DNA of 64,000 bases, taken from positions 1,054,001-1,118,000 of the forward strand of contig AP026131.1 of NCBI GenBank assembly GCA_030295235.1. The letters run 5' to 3'. The position numbers and the translations under genes are program-made. The stretch comes from Fistulifera solaris. Taxonomy: Eukaryota > Bacillariophyta > Bacillariophyceae > Naviculales > Stauroneidaceae. This document shows positions 54,352-63,249 of this stretch, one piece after another. Under the pieces are notes generated by a model. It did no database searches. It was not told the DNA's origin and saw only the letters and a program-made list of their open reading frames with translations. Numbering within the stretch: the first letter of the stretch is position 1; every line of letters begins with the position of its first letter.

Positions 54352-55629
54352 ATGCAAAACATTGAGTTAACAAGAGCTCTTTTGCTGTGTTGTTTACTTT
54401 TCATCGGCAGAGCGAATGCTTTTCTTGCTTCTCCAAGAATACGCTTTGCTCAATATCCCGATCATTTCCGGATACAGGCTACTTCGTTACATTCTCGATC
54501 ACAAACAAAATCAATTGGGACATCGCCTCGAAGGACTCGGCGGCGGTTCAGCGAGATGACGGAACGATTGCGAGACTATTACAATAAACACGGGCACTCG
54601 CTGGTGACGGCTTCGGAAGATCCTGTACTGCATCGGTGGACAGTTTCCCTCCGGCGCAACTACAAATACCAAGTCGTGGGTACTCGACGTCATAATTCCG
54701 CCCAAAATAGCAACCGCCCGAAATTGTCTCCGGACCAGTTGGAAATTTTGCAAGAGCTCGATTTTTGTTGGGATGCCCAGTCCATGGCATGGACCACGCG
54801 TTATCAAGAACTGGAAGAATATAAAGAAAAGAATGGGCATTGTCGTGTACCTGCAAACTTCCCTGGGGGATTGGGCATTTGGGTACGAAATCAGCGGCGT
54901 CTCTTGGAGCAACCGGGAGACTCGGGGATGCCGCCGAAACGGAGAGCAGCGTTGGAAAGGCTTGGCTTTACCTGGTTTCAGCCGCATTTGTCGCGATGGA
55001 AGCGAAGATACGACCAACTGCGAGAGTTTTATGACAAATATGGGCACTCGAATGTTCCGGAAGATTACAGCGACAATTTTCAACTAGGACAATGGTGCAT
55101 GAACCAACGTTCGCAATACAAACGATATTGCTTAGGATGGCCGACAGCCCTGTGCGCGGAACGGATTCAAAAGTTGGAGGCTCTGGATTTTCGATGGAAC
55201 TACCGAGATAACAAATGGTTCGAAATGGTGGAACGACTGAAGCAGTATTATGAATTGAACGGTCACATTAAGATCCCCACTTACGATGTAGAGAACCAAG
55301 ATTTGAGACTTTGGTTGATCGTTCAGCGCTACTATTACAATCGACGCAAACAGGAGGAGGGACCGTTGACTGAACGCCGTATCGACTTATTGCAAAGTAT
55401 AATGCCTGATTTTCCGTGGCAAGTTCGAAAGGGAGACTCGAATGGACCCAAGACCGAAGATTGGGCGAAACTGTTTGATGCTATGCGAGCTAAGGGCATT
55501 GGTCCCGGTGCCCGCCCGAAGCAGCATTGGTTTGAAGGCGTGAACCGTTTTGAGATGCAAGTCAAAGATACCTGGACCGAGAAAGATCTTATAGCATTGT
55601 GGAACCAGGCAGACGACGATGACGACTAA
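54352..55629 (+). CDS. Plastid-targeted protein with helicase-associated (HA) repeats
   Basis: One exon, 425 residues. Signal peptide ALLLCCLLFIGRANAF followed by LASP gives a textbook ANAF/F plastid-targeting junction. The rest holds four or five helicase-associated-domain repeats: each has W...Y..L..Y..KHGH..V and ends in a G.W...QR segment, for example TRYQELEEYKEKNGHCRVPA and RYDQLREFYDKYGHSNVPED. The family is strongly expanded in diatoms and stramenopiles; HA repeats are thought to bind nucleic acid, yet no helicase core is present here. An acidic DDDDD tail ends the protein. Function unknown. Confidence 0.85.
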   Translation: MQNIELTRALLLCCLLFIGRANAFLASPRIRFAQYPDHFRIQATSLHSRSQTKSIGTSPRRTRRRFSEMTERLRDYYNKHGHSLVTASEDPVLHRWTVSLRRNYKYQVVGTRRHNSAQNSNRPKLSPDQLEILQELDFCWDAQSMAWTTRYQELEEYKEKNGHCRVPANFPGGLGIWVRNQRRLLEQPGDSGMPPKRRAALERLGFTWFQPHLSRWKRRYDQLREFYDKYGHSNVPEDYSDNFQLGQWCMNQRSQYKRYCLGWPTALCAERIQKLEALDFRWNYRDNKWFEMVERLKQYYELNGHIKIPTYDVENQDLRLWLIVQRYYYNRRKQEEGPLTERRIDLLQSIMPDFPWQVRKGDSNGPKTEDWAKLFDAMRAKGIGPGARPKQHWFEGVNRFEMQVKDTWTEKDLIALWNQADDDDD

Positions 55630-57065
55630 CCACGCAGTTGCTGCAAAAATACGGGCTAAAATACATTCTGAGCGACCTAAGTGTCATCGCTGACGCTGCA
55701 GGAAATGCCATATAATGACGTCAACTAGCAACAAACCGCTCCCCGAGCGCTCCTCTTAGGCAGTTCTGTTAGACCTTCTTGGTGGCGCCTCGATTCTATA
55801 CATGTGCGTCACCTCCATAGCATACTTATCCTAAGCCTTCGATTAGCTACAAAACACGAATAATTGCTGTGGTTACCTTCAAATATTATGGAATGGCTAC
55901 AGAAACTGATTTCCAACCATGTACCTAGCTTTCGCTTGTTCCTCGAGTAACTGGTAAATGCTTCTTATGCTAGCGCAATAGGCTCAATGAATAAGATGCA
56001 GTTAGCTAAAGCAGGAATTGCAATGAGCTTCCAAGTCGCAATATATTGCGTCAACAGTTCTACTGAACAGTTTTCTTTCAGTTTTACTGATCGAAGACCC
56101 AAATATATCGCTAGACGACGTTTTCTCCACCACGACTGGATTAAGTCATAAGTCATGAGCAATGGCCGTGGATCATGATTGTATCGGGAAGAGCTGCTAC
56201 CTAACCTACGTGCATTCTACTAGGTTAATACGCCATAGTGATTTTATATCAATAAATATACCATCAACCTCTTAACAGCATTTGTAATGCACTTGGCAAT
56301 ATTTTGCTTCGACCAGCTCTTTTGAAAGGTCTACTCTAATTTTTACTGTAGTGCCCAAGTGTAGGCGACCTTTTCTACGACTGCATTTCAATCACGAATC
56401 ATGCATGAATCTGTGAATCTGCTTTTACGGAGTAACGGGAAGGACGTTAAAATTCTGCCTCTCAGTACAAGTTTCTACGTGGAGCCTACGGCGAGGCAGA
56501 ATTTTAACGTCGTCTCCACGAGCGGACCTTGAGACGACGTTAAAATTCTGCCTCGCCGTAGGCTCCACGTAGAAACTTGTACTGAGAGGCAGAATTTTAA
56601 CGTCCTTCCCTAATCTTCCAGCGCTACAGTACCAGATACCGGTACCAGAACCAGAACCTGTAGCATCAATTTTATTGGTGATTACTCCGTATTATTTAGA
56701 GAAAAAACAGTGGAAAATTCAGTCGAATGAGAAAATTCATTCGGACTTTAGGAAATTAGGAATAAATATTTAGGATTGTGTTAGACTATTTTTGGTGGAG
56801 GGTGGAGGAGATAATTGGGCAAAAGCGAAAGGCGATTAGGGTTTAGTGATATGTTACCATATGTCATCAAGAGGCCCAAAAGTATATCTAGGCTTTGTTG
56901 TACCAACCAGAGAGTACTTTAGTGATAAGTCGGAACTAGGAACGCCCTGCAAAATTTCAAGGCCAGGAACGAATACGAACACGAAAACGTTTTCCCTTGT
57001 TGCGCTCCAAAACAAATAATGAACCACGTTGACCTTTGTCTTAATCCTTCCTAATTCCTAATACA
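55630..57065. other. 1.4-kb intergenic region holding a large inverted repeat
   Basis: No gene supported. A TGACGTCA site lies at 55716-55723. The main feature is the inverted repeat at 56437-56610. Confidence 0.5.
56437..56610. repeat. Perfect nested inverted repeat, 80-bp arms, 14-nt loop
   Basis: Bases 56437-56516 are the exact reverse complement of 56531-56610; the spacer is 56517-56530. Each arm carries, at its two ends, the word GACGTTAAAATTCTGCCTC in opposite directions (for example 56443-56461 and 56493-56511), so the unit is an inverted repeat within an inverted repeat with four copies of the word. As RNA this would form an 80-bp hairpin; as DNA a cruciform. No open frame or clear target duplication is seen. 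Confidence 0.93.
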
Positions 57066-58259
57066 ATGAAAGCAGGCAGAGATATTACCGTTGCTGAAGC
57101 TCAGCAATCGCAGGTTGCGGAATCTGTCAGAGAAATATTGAGAGAAGTGACCGCCGAATCTCCTTTTCTACAAAATAGTGCTCCGACAAAAACTTCAGTT
57201 CTCTCGGCTTGTTCAAACATTCTGAGATTCGCACAGGAAAGGTTCTAGGCAAAGGAGCCTTTTCGGTTGTTCATGAGATTGTCGGTTTTGAATTAGAGGA
57301 CGAGGTCTCGGCAACCATGAATTTCCAGAGCCAACGAACTCGAACAAAGTTTCAGCGAGAAGCAGTCGATAAGAGCACAGGACGTGCTCGATACGTCATA
57401 AAGCATCTGAGCGAAGATCTTCTGAAAAAACCAAACGAGTTTTCATTAGCTGCTTCTGATTTGGCCGTTGAAGCAGCATTTCTCATTCGACTCCGTCACA
57501 AGCATATTTTGTCTCTTCGAGGCTTCCCTGTTACGGGATTGGGAGCATTGGAAGACGGGCATCAAGGATTCTTTCTCATCTTGGATCGTTTAGATACCAC
57601 CTTGGACAGGCTGATCGAAGATTGGAAAGAGCAAGAAAAACAGAATGACTCCATGAAACTTCAATACAGCAGGCAATTAGCTAGTGCTTTGAAATATCTA
57701 CATCGGAACCGAATTGTGTTCAGAGACTTAAAAACCAACAACATTGGAATTGATCAAGATGGCCGTCTACGATTGTTTGATTTCGGACTGTGTCGTGAAC
57801 TTCCTTCACCTGAAGCTTTTAATCAAATAAGCGAAGAGTTCACTTCACGCGGAGTTTACGAGATGTCCGGGGTGGGCACACGACGAACCATGGCGCCCGA
57901 AGTAGTGCTGGCGAAAGGCTACAACTGCAAAGCTGATATTTACGGATGGGCAATCGTTGTCTGGGAAATGTTCGCGCTAGCTAGACCGTACTCTTCCTAC
58001 AGCAAAACCGACCATCAGCATTTCGTTTGCAAAAGGTGAACGCCCTCCTCTTACAGCCGAAGAGGAACAGCGACAAGGCCGTAAGCACGAGCTCTTAAGA
58101 GGTTCTGTGCCAATAGCGCTGAGCGAAATTTTGAGATCAGCTTGGGATGCCTCCTTATCCAGACGATGCGACGCCGAGTTACTTTGTGTGAAGCTGGACG
58201 AAATTCTTCGTCCGAAAAGAGCAACGATAGCCTTAGCTGTTCGGCGTTCCTATCAATGA
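57066..58259 (+). CDS. Tyrosine-kinase-like (TKL) group protein kinase
   Basis: One exon. After ~55 residues of leader the kinase domain begins GKVLGKGAFSVVHEI (glycine loop), then YVIKHLSEDL (Lys), VEAAFLIRLRHKHILSLRG (helix C Glu), RIVFRDLKTNNIGI (catalytic loop with Phe in place of His of HRD), RLFDFGLCREL (DFG), GVGTRRTMAPEVV (APE) and YGWAIVVWEMFA. Two breaks, at T run 57209-57210 (one base short) and A run 58031-58034 (one base extra), split the frame; with these reconciled it ends KGERPPLTAEEEQRQGRKHE ... RRSYQ at 58259. The C-lobe helix LSEILRSAWDASLSRRCDAE is then the normal kinase end. Substrate unknown. Confidence 0.82.
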
Positions 58260-58372
58260 GATGAAAGATAAAAGAAATTGACATACTTAGGCTCATAAAA
58301 ACTTGTTGATTGAAGAAATAGATACCAATATTTCGGCATGTAAGCAAACACACTGAACATGCCTTAAACTAA

Positions 58373-58930
58373 TCATCCAGGCGGCCATTGCATTTGTCGT
58401 CCGCCCATGACGTGAAGATGCAAATGATACACAGACTGTGCCCCATCCTTTCCATCATTCACCACAATTCGATATCCCCCCGGGCACAACTTCTGACCTT
58501 CTTGGGCGGCAACAAAGAGCAAGTGACCTAAAATGTCTTTTTGTTCGGCGCGGGCATTCGACAGCTGCGTCAAACCCGCTCGTTGCTTCGGAATGACTAG
58601 AAAGTGAACAGGTGCTTGCGGATTGACGTCATGGAATGCAAGCGCTGTCTCATCTTCATAAACTTTATTACAAGGGATGTCGCCGGCGATAATCTTGTCG
58701 AAAATCGTAGGGGCGCCCGTATCATGCACAGATTGCGCCTTCTGAACTTCGTCCGATGTACTCATACTGCGTTGAACTATCAGTTTCGAATAACGAGAAG
58801 AGAAACTGAAGTTCGACGGTCCAAAAAGAGTTGCTATAGCGAATCCGCGCAGAAAGAATAGGAATGAGCCCCAATCTGAAATAACTGCGTCACAAAAGAG
58901 TAAAATATTTGTCAGAAAAACGACCGGCAA
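58373..58930 (-). CDS. HIT-family nucleotide hydrolase (HINT-like)
   Basis: One exon. From MSTSDEVQK (ATG 58766) the 131-residue core is a standard HINT protein: [39 protein letters not shown] and the His triad [15 protein letters not shown] enzymes hydrolyse AMP-lysine and similar phosphoramidates. An open extension to ATG 58930 adds 55 residues with a hydrophobic start ([15 protein letters not shown]) and a Ser/Phe-rich stretch; this could be an organelle presequence or only 5' leader. No frame breaks. Confidence 0.9.
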   Translation of the reverse strand: MPVVFLTNILLFCDAVISDWGSFLFFLRGFAIATLFGPSNFSFSSRYSKLIVQRSMSTSDEVQKAQSVHDTGAPTIFDKIIAGDIPCNKVYEDETALAFHDVNPQAPVHFLVIPKQRAGLTQLSNARAEQKDILGHLLFVAAQEGQKLCPGGYRIVVNDGKDGAQSVYHLHLHVMGGRQMQWPPG

Positions 58931-59837
58931 GAATTATCAGCCGTCCAAGCCACCCACTAGCAGGTTCTCTCACCGCATTCACGTCTTAGCAACGCCCGCA
59001 AGGTCTCAATATCTGTATGGCACGGATTTCTTTGATGCTGATGCGAATTTTGTTTTTTGTGAAAAAGATCGCGTCGTTGACGGCCGGGGACGATAAAACG
59101 CAAGAAAACAGAAAACACGTGTTAATGTCGCTACAGGACATGTTTGTCAAGTATGTATAGAGAGAGAACAGTACTGACAAGTCAGATCTTACACCTATGC
59201 CGTTTCTGTCCGCAGAAAAGCCGCTTTCTCCTTCAGTACTGATATGTTTTTCTTTGTGCGTTCAACGTTCACGGCTCAAGGTTCAAGCGTCAAGCGTTCA
59301 AGGTGCGCCTCTCTCTCTCTCTAGAGCTAGCTAGAGCACGCGAAGGTGAAAAAAGCTCCGAAGCCTCAACGGATCGATTACCGGTAAGTTGAGTACGTCT
59401 CGGGTTTACGAAGCCTATGTATTCAAATGTTTGATAAGAGCCGTTTCGATTTGTTTAGCCATAGTACGGTGCGCGATCGTAATTTACTTAAACCATTCGT
59501 ATCTATCTAACTTTTGCGATGTTTTTAATTGACTATAGCCTAGTATGTATATTGACGTCAAAACTACACATCACTATAGAGAATTCAAATGAATGTGTAG
59601 ACGGATTGCGGTTTTTTTAGTACTTCTCAGCGTAGATTGGATTTTTCTGGATCATGGCTGTCCGCGATGAAGGCGGGATTCCGAGAACGCCCAAACTCAA
59701 CGGCTCTTTTTGTAGCGATCGAGCGGTGGCGATGCGAGCAAAACGCCTCCTTCGCCATTTTTGAGTCTCATTATTCCGCAAGGAGAATCTTCAGCATTAA
59801 CGCACCAACTAAACACATCTCACCTTAATTTAACAAG
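58931..59837. other. 0.9-kb divergent promoter region
   Basis: Between the HIT gene and the secreted Cys-rich gene. Contains direct words GTTCAAGCGTCAAGCGTTCAAGG (59281-59303), a CT run with CTAGAGCTAGCTAGAG (59306-59336), and TGACGTCA at 59553-59560. No gene supported. Confidence 0.5.
59553..59560. promoter_or_regulatory. TGACGTCA (CRE-type) site upstream of the secreted Cys-rich gene
   Basis: Perfect palindrome 278 bp upstream of the ATG at 59838. Functional use inferred from motif and position only. Confidence 0.3.
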
Positions 59838-60548
59838 ATGAAAGCTGCTATTCTCTCCTTCTTTGCCTTGGTTGCTGCTGCTTCGGCCAACGAGGCTCAG
59901 TTGATCGCTGATGCGATCAACCAAGATCGCGCGCTCCGAGGCAACCCCAACCCTCTCGACATGACACCGGAAGAACGGGACCGTGAAATGCAATTGATGT
60001 GCCGAGCTGTACGCAACTTCATTCCCCGAAACTGCGTCTGCACGGGTGATCTCTTGTCGCTTACGGCGGATTTCGTGTGCACCTCTCCCACCGAGGACTG
60101 CTTGCCGAACATCCCCATTGTCGGTACCGTTTGCTCGACCTCGCAGGTTACCGGTAACATCAAGCTCGCTCCTTTCGCTCTCTCGGCTACTGTCGCCATG
60201 AAGGGTTGCGCGACGGGCGTCAACTCCGACTCGCAGGGCGAGCTTGGCGATGTCTGCGCTTCCCTCACGGCCACTACCGGTATCAGCGGCGTGAGCATTG
60301 ACGCTTGCGAGCTCACCATCGGTGACCAGACGTGCGACACCTGCATTGCCTGCGAAACTCAAGGAGGAAGTAATGGATTCGGCTTCAACTGCGATTTCCT
60401 TGCCGCTGAGTTCTGTGTCCCCATCGGTCTTCCTTTCGTTGGACGAGGCCGCATGGCAGGAACCAGCATGAGGGAGTTCACTTCCACGCCAGTCTGGACG
60501 AATGTTGCCGAGGGTGCTGCCGTAGAATTGGCAACGACATCTGCATAA
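59838..60548 (+). CDS. Secreted Cys-rich protein, highly expressed codon pattern
   Basis: One exon, 236 residues; no family recognised. A clear signal peptide (AAILSFFALVAAASA, cleavage before NEAQ) is followed by a DRALRGNPNPLDMTPEERDRE segment. A domain with 14 Cys comes next, several in close pairs (NCVC, TCDTC, CIAC), as in disulfide-bonded extracellular proteins. Codon use differs from its neighbours: C-ending codons (CTC, ATC, GTC, AAC, TTC) are favoured, the usual mark of strong expression. The start context (taacaagATGaaa) is good. A role in the frustule, cell wall or outer space is possible but not shown. Confidence 0.82.
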   Translation: MKAAILSFFALVAAASANEAQLIADAINQDRALRGNPNPLDMTPEERDREMQLMCRAVRNFIPRNCVCTGDLLSLTADFVCTSPTEDCLPNIPIVGTVCSTSQVTGNIKLAPFALSATVAMKGCATGVNSDSQGELGDVCASLTATTGISGVSIDACELTIGDQTCDTCIACETQGGSNGFGFNCDFLAAEFCVPIGLPFVGRGRMAGTSMREFTSTPVWTNVAEGAAVELATTSA

Positions 60549-61009
60549 ACTCATTCTTGATGAAACAATGCGCTCTTTGTCAGTCCTAAAGTGAACATGT
60601 ATAGGTCAAACTGTAACCTTTCCCTTTCAAAATAAAGATTGTTACCGATAATTTCTTTCCTCAACTACAGTGAAAAGCATTAGCTTCTATTGTGAACTAT
60701 TGTTAGACTAATCGTTTTGGTTTTCTTTTGACCTAACTAGGACACAGCTTGTCGTAAATCCCGAGATCATCGTCGCGTTGTCCATGTGCTTCGTCGCCAT
60801 TTTTCTTGTACTTGCAACTTTCGTCCGAACCGTTGAACGCGCACTTTTCATTTTTCATCCGACGTCTGCTCTTCTGTCCGGTGCTTATTTTGCGAGCGCG
60901 CCAAAACGCGCTCCACGTAAAAATCTGCCGCCAAGAATGAAGAAAATTTTAACAACAAAATACAGTCGAAACTAACGATCAGTAATACTGCTAATATTAT
61001 TAATCGGCA
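60549..61009. other. Intergenic between the Cys-rich gene and CDC123
   Basis: An AATAAAG poly(A)-type signal is at 60631-60637. A 65-codon ORF at 60778-60975 has no protein character and is taken as leader of the next gene. Confidence 0.45.
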
Positions 61010-62089
61010 ATGAACCATGCATTTTCAAATGATCTCGAAGCACTCGTGAGCGCACTGGGCCAAGGCGATTCTTCACCCCCAGAAGAAGAAGAGATCTTAC
61101 CGCCATTCAAGGATGTCTTGGCCTGCCAATTTTCATCGTGGTATCCAAACTACTGTTCCGCTCCAGGACGCCGCAATACAACAATACCCTCCATAATTTT
61201 AGATCTTCCTACCGATTTCATTGATTACTTACAAGCGGATGGAGTGCATCTTCCTCGGGGTGTCGAGGCAAGTTGTATCTATTCGACGCCGAAGCCCGAT
61301 AGTGATGAAGAGTCGTGGTCGTCGTCATCTTCTTCGACGGAACCAACCGCAATGTTCGACTTTCCAGAGCTCAACCGTCAAATTGAAGCAGCAATCCATC
61401 AACTGGGCGGTGCTGTTGTGCCGAAATTGAATTGGTCGTGTCCGAAAGATGCTGTCTGGATGAATGGAGGGACTCTGAAATGCGAAACCGTCGGCGATGT
61501 GTATCTATTGCTGAAATCCAGTGATTTTATCGCTTTTGATCTCCAACAAGCGACGACGGAAGTTGCAGATCCATTATCTTCTTCATCACCCGAGGTGAAA
61601 TATCAATTGGTATTGAGAAAGTGGAGTAATTTATATCCCAGTCAAGAATTTCGAGTATTTGTTCGTCAGCGACAAATTCGCGGCATCAGTCAACGACAGG
61701 CAACACAATATTATCCTCACGTATTGGAACGGGTGGATCATTATCAACGACTTATCGAGCAGTTTTGGGACGACCATAAAGAACGAGCACCGTGCGACGA
61801 TGTTGTGATGGATATCTACATCGACAAGAATGATCGTGTGTGGTTAATTGATTTCAATGTATGGGGGAGCCGCACCGATGCTTTATTGTTTTCTTGGTCC
61901 GAACTAATAGCCTTAGATGACATTGAAATGCGAGTTGTGGAAACAGAACGGCAAGTGAAAGCGGACCCGTTATCGAGTTATCGCGCTCCTATTGATGTAT
62001 TGCGCGTGGGTAGTGCGTTTGACGATTTCATGGGGCAGTGCCGTAAACCCAGTGAACTAGAGCAAGAACCAAATGATGAAATAATATAA
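61010..62089 (+). CDS. CDC123: CDC123/D123 family eIF2-assembly chaperone
   Basis: One exon, 359 residues. The ATP-grasp-like fold of CDC123 is visible: FSSWYP, PTDFIDYLQADGVHLP, VVPKLNWSCPKDAVWMN, LKCETVGDVYLLLKSSDF, LVLRKWSNLYPSQEFRVFV, RQIRGISQRQATQYYP, and VVMDIYIDKNDRVWLIDFNV with the metal-binding Asp residues. The enzyme helps assemble eIF2 subunits and so controls translation start and cell-cycle entry. Acidic and Ser-rich loops are the only additions. No frame breaks. Convergent with the phosphoglycerate mutase gene, 44 nt apart. Confidence 0.95.
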   Translation: MNHAFSNDLEALVSALGQGDSSPPEEEEILPPFKDVLACQFSSWYPNYCSAPGRRNTTIPSIILDLPTDFIDYLQADGVHLPRGVEASCIYSTPKPDSDEESWSSSSSSTEPTAMFDFPELNRQIEAAIHQLGGAVVPKLNWSCPKDAVWMNGGTLKCETVGDVYLLLKSSDFIAFDLQQATTEVADPLSSSSPEVKYQLVLRKWSNLYPSQEFRVFVRQRQIRGISQRQATQYYPHVLERVDHYQRLIEQFWDDHKERAPCDDVVMDIYIDKNDRVWLIDFNVWGSRTDALLFSWSELIALDDIEMRVVETERQVKADPLSSYRAPIDVLRVGSAFDDFMGQCRKPSELEQEPNDEII

Positions 62090-62133
62090 TAGTATTATAT
62101 GATCACAAAACTGATTAGCAACAGGAGAAGGAT

Positions 62134-63249
62134 CTACGCGACTTCCGAACGACCGGGTCGATCGATTTCAGCCTCGAAGAAGGAACTTCCCTCGAACGAC
62201 CTCGACGATGCTGCTTGCGCTTCCGGAGAAGGACGACTGATATTGTATAGCTTATGAAAGGCATCTTTCCCGGACATTTCAAGATTTGTTGTGATTCTCG
62301 TATCGTATACTTGCTGACGATCGCGTTGTAGAATATCACGAACGGCCTTGTCGCCGCCCAACCATTCACCACGAAGGTAGCCGGTCGCTTCGTCCAATTT
62401 CCCATCTTGCCGAGCTACTGGTTTCAGATTCTCGTCAAGACGGTACGCTAGTGGGACAGCACGGGGGAGGCATAGGTTGATGATGTCCTCTTTTCCAATA
62501 TCTTCTAACCGCATAATCAATGATCGCAGATTGTTTTCATGACCTACGATGAGTACTGTCTTTCCATCTCGTAAAGAAGGTGCAATCACTTCGTCCCAAT
62601 AGACACTGGATCGTTTCATTGTATCATGCAATGATTCCGATTCGGGAATGGAATTGAGCATCTGGTTATCAACAGGTTTGAGACATCCTGCAATTTTCTC
62701 GTCAGGCACACATATACATAGAATATAACTTACCTCTCGATACCGGGGATCTTTACCCGGATAATAAGGGTGATCTCGGGTCATCGGCGGCGGGGGCTCA
62801 TCGTACGATCGACGCCAGCGTTTGACTTGATCTACACCAAATTGACTGACGACTTCTTTCTTATTCTTTCCCACCAAATCACCGTACGAACGCTCATTTA
62901 AACGCCAGTGCTTGTATACGGGCAAATACTCTTGTCCCAATTCCATCAACGCCAGATTGGCGGTCCGAATCGTGCGGCGTAACAGAGACGTATGGACCTC
63001 GTCAAAACGAATACCGGCGTTGAACATCATTTGACCCGCCACACGAGCTTCCAAGACGCCATCGTCGGTGAGGGGAGTGTCCGTCCAGCCGATAAAACGA
63101 TTGTCACGATTCCAGGTCGACTGTCCGTGACGAAGAAAGCAGAGTTGATAGGGAGTGTCTTGATTGAGTGATGTAAAAGACGCTTTTTGCCCTCGTGCTA
63201 CCGGGGCCTGCGGAAGAGAGCCATGAAGCAACGTTCGTGCTGCTTTCAT
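62134..63249 (-). CDS. Cofactor-dependent phosphoglycerate mutase with N-terminal presequence
   Basis: Read from 63249; exons 63249-62734 and 62661-62134 around a 72-nt intron (62662-62733) that is open in frame but absent from homologues. Presequence MKAARTLLHGSLPQAPVARG suits a mitochondrion. The core has CFLRHGQSTWN (phospho-His), RFIGWTDTPLTDDG, LNERSYGDLVGKNK, DHPYYPGKDPRYRE and, after the intron, IPESESLHDTMKR. The second His motif reads VGHENNLRSL where most dPGMs have HGN. INLCLPRAVPLAY and LDENLKPVA follow. It interconverts 3- and 2-phosphoglycerate; mitochondrial lower glycolysis is known in diatoms. The C-tail (~45 residues, Ser-rich) is longer than usual. Confidence 0.92.
   Translation of the reverse strand: MKAARTLLHGSLPQAPVARGQKASFTSLNQDTPYQLCFLRHGQSTWNRDNRFIGWTDTPLTDDGVLEARVAGQMMFNAGIRFDEVHTSLLRRTIRTANLALMELGQEYLPVYKHWRLNERSYGDLVGKNKKEVVSQFGVDQVKRWRRSYDEPPPPMTRDHPYYPGKDPRYREVSYILCICVPDEKIAGCLKPVDNQMLNSIPESESLHDTMKRSSVYWDEVIAPSLRDGKTVLIVGHENNLRSLIMRLEDIGKEDIINLCLPRAVPLAYRLDENLKPVARQDGKLDEATGYLRGEWLGGDKAVRDILQRDRQQVYDTRITTNLEMSGKDAFHKLYNISRPSPEAQAASSRSFEGSSFFEAEIDRPGRSEVA

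Noticed and set aside
59820-60554. 244-codon open frame antisense to the secreted Cys-rich gene
   Set aside because: It mirrors the C-ending codon bias of the sense gene, which removes stop codons from that antisense frame. Its product is Ser/Glu/Arg-rich with no motif, and the sense gene has a signal peptide and Cys pattern.
60778-60975. 65-codon ORF upstream of CDC123
   Set aside because: It does not begin with a convincing ATG context and looks like leader sequence.
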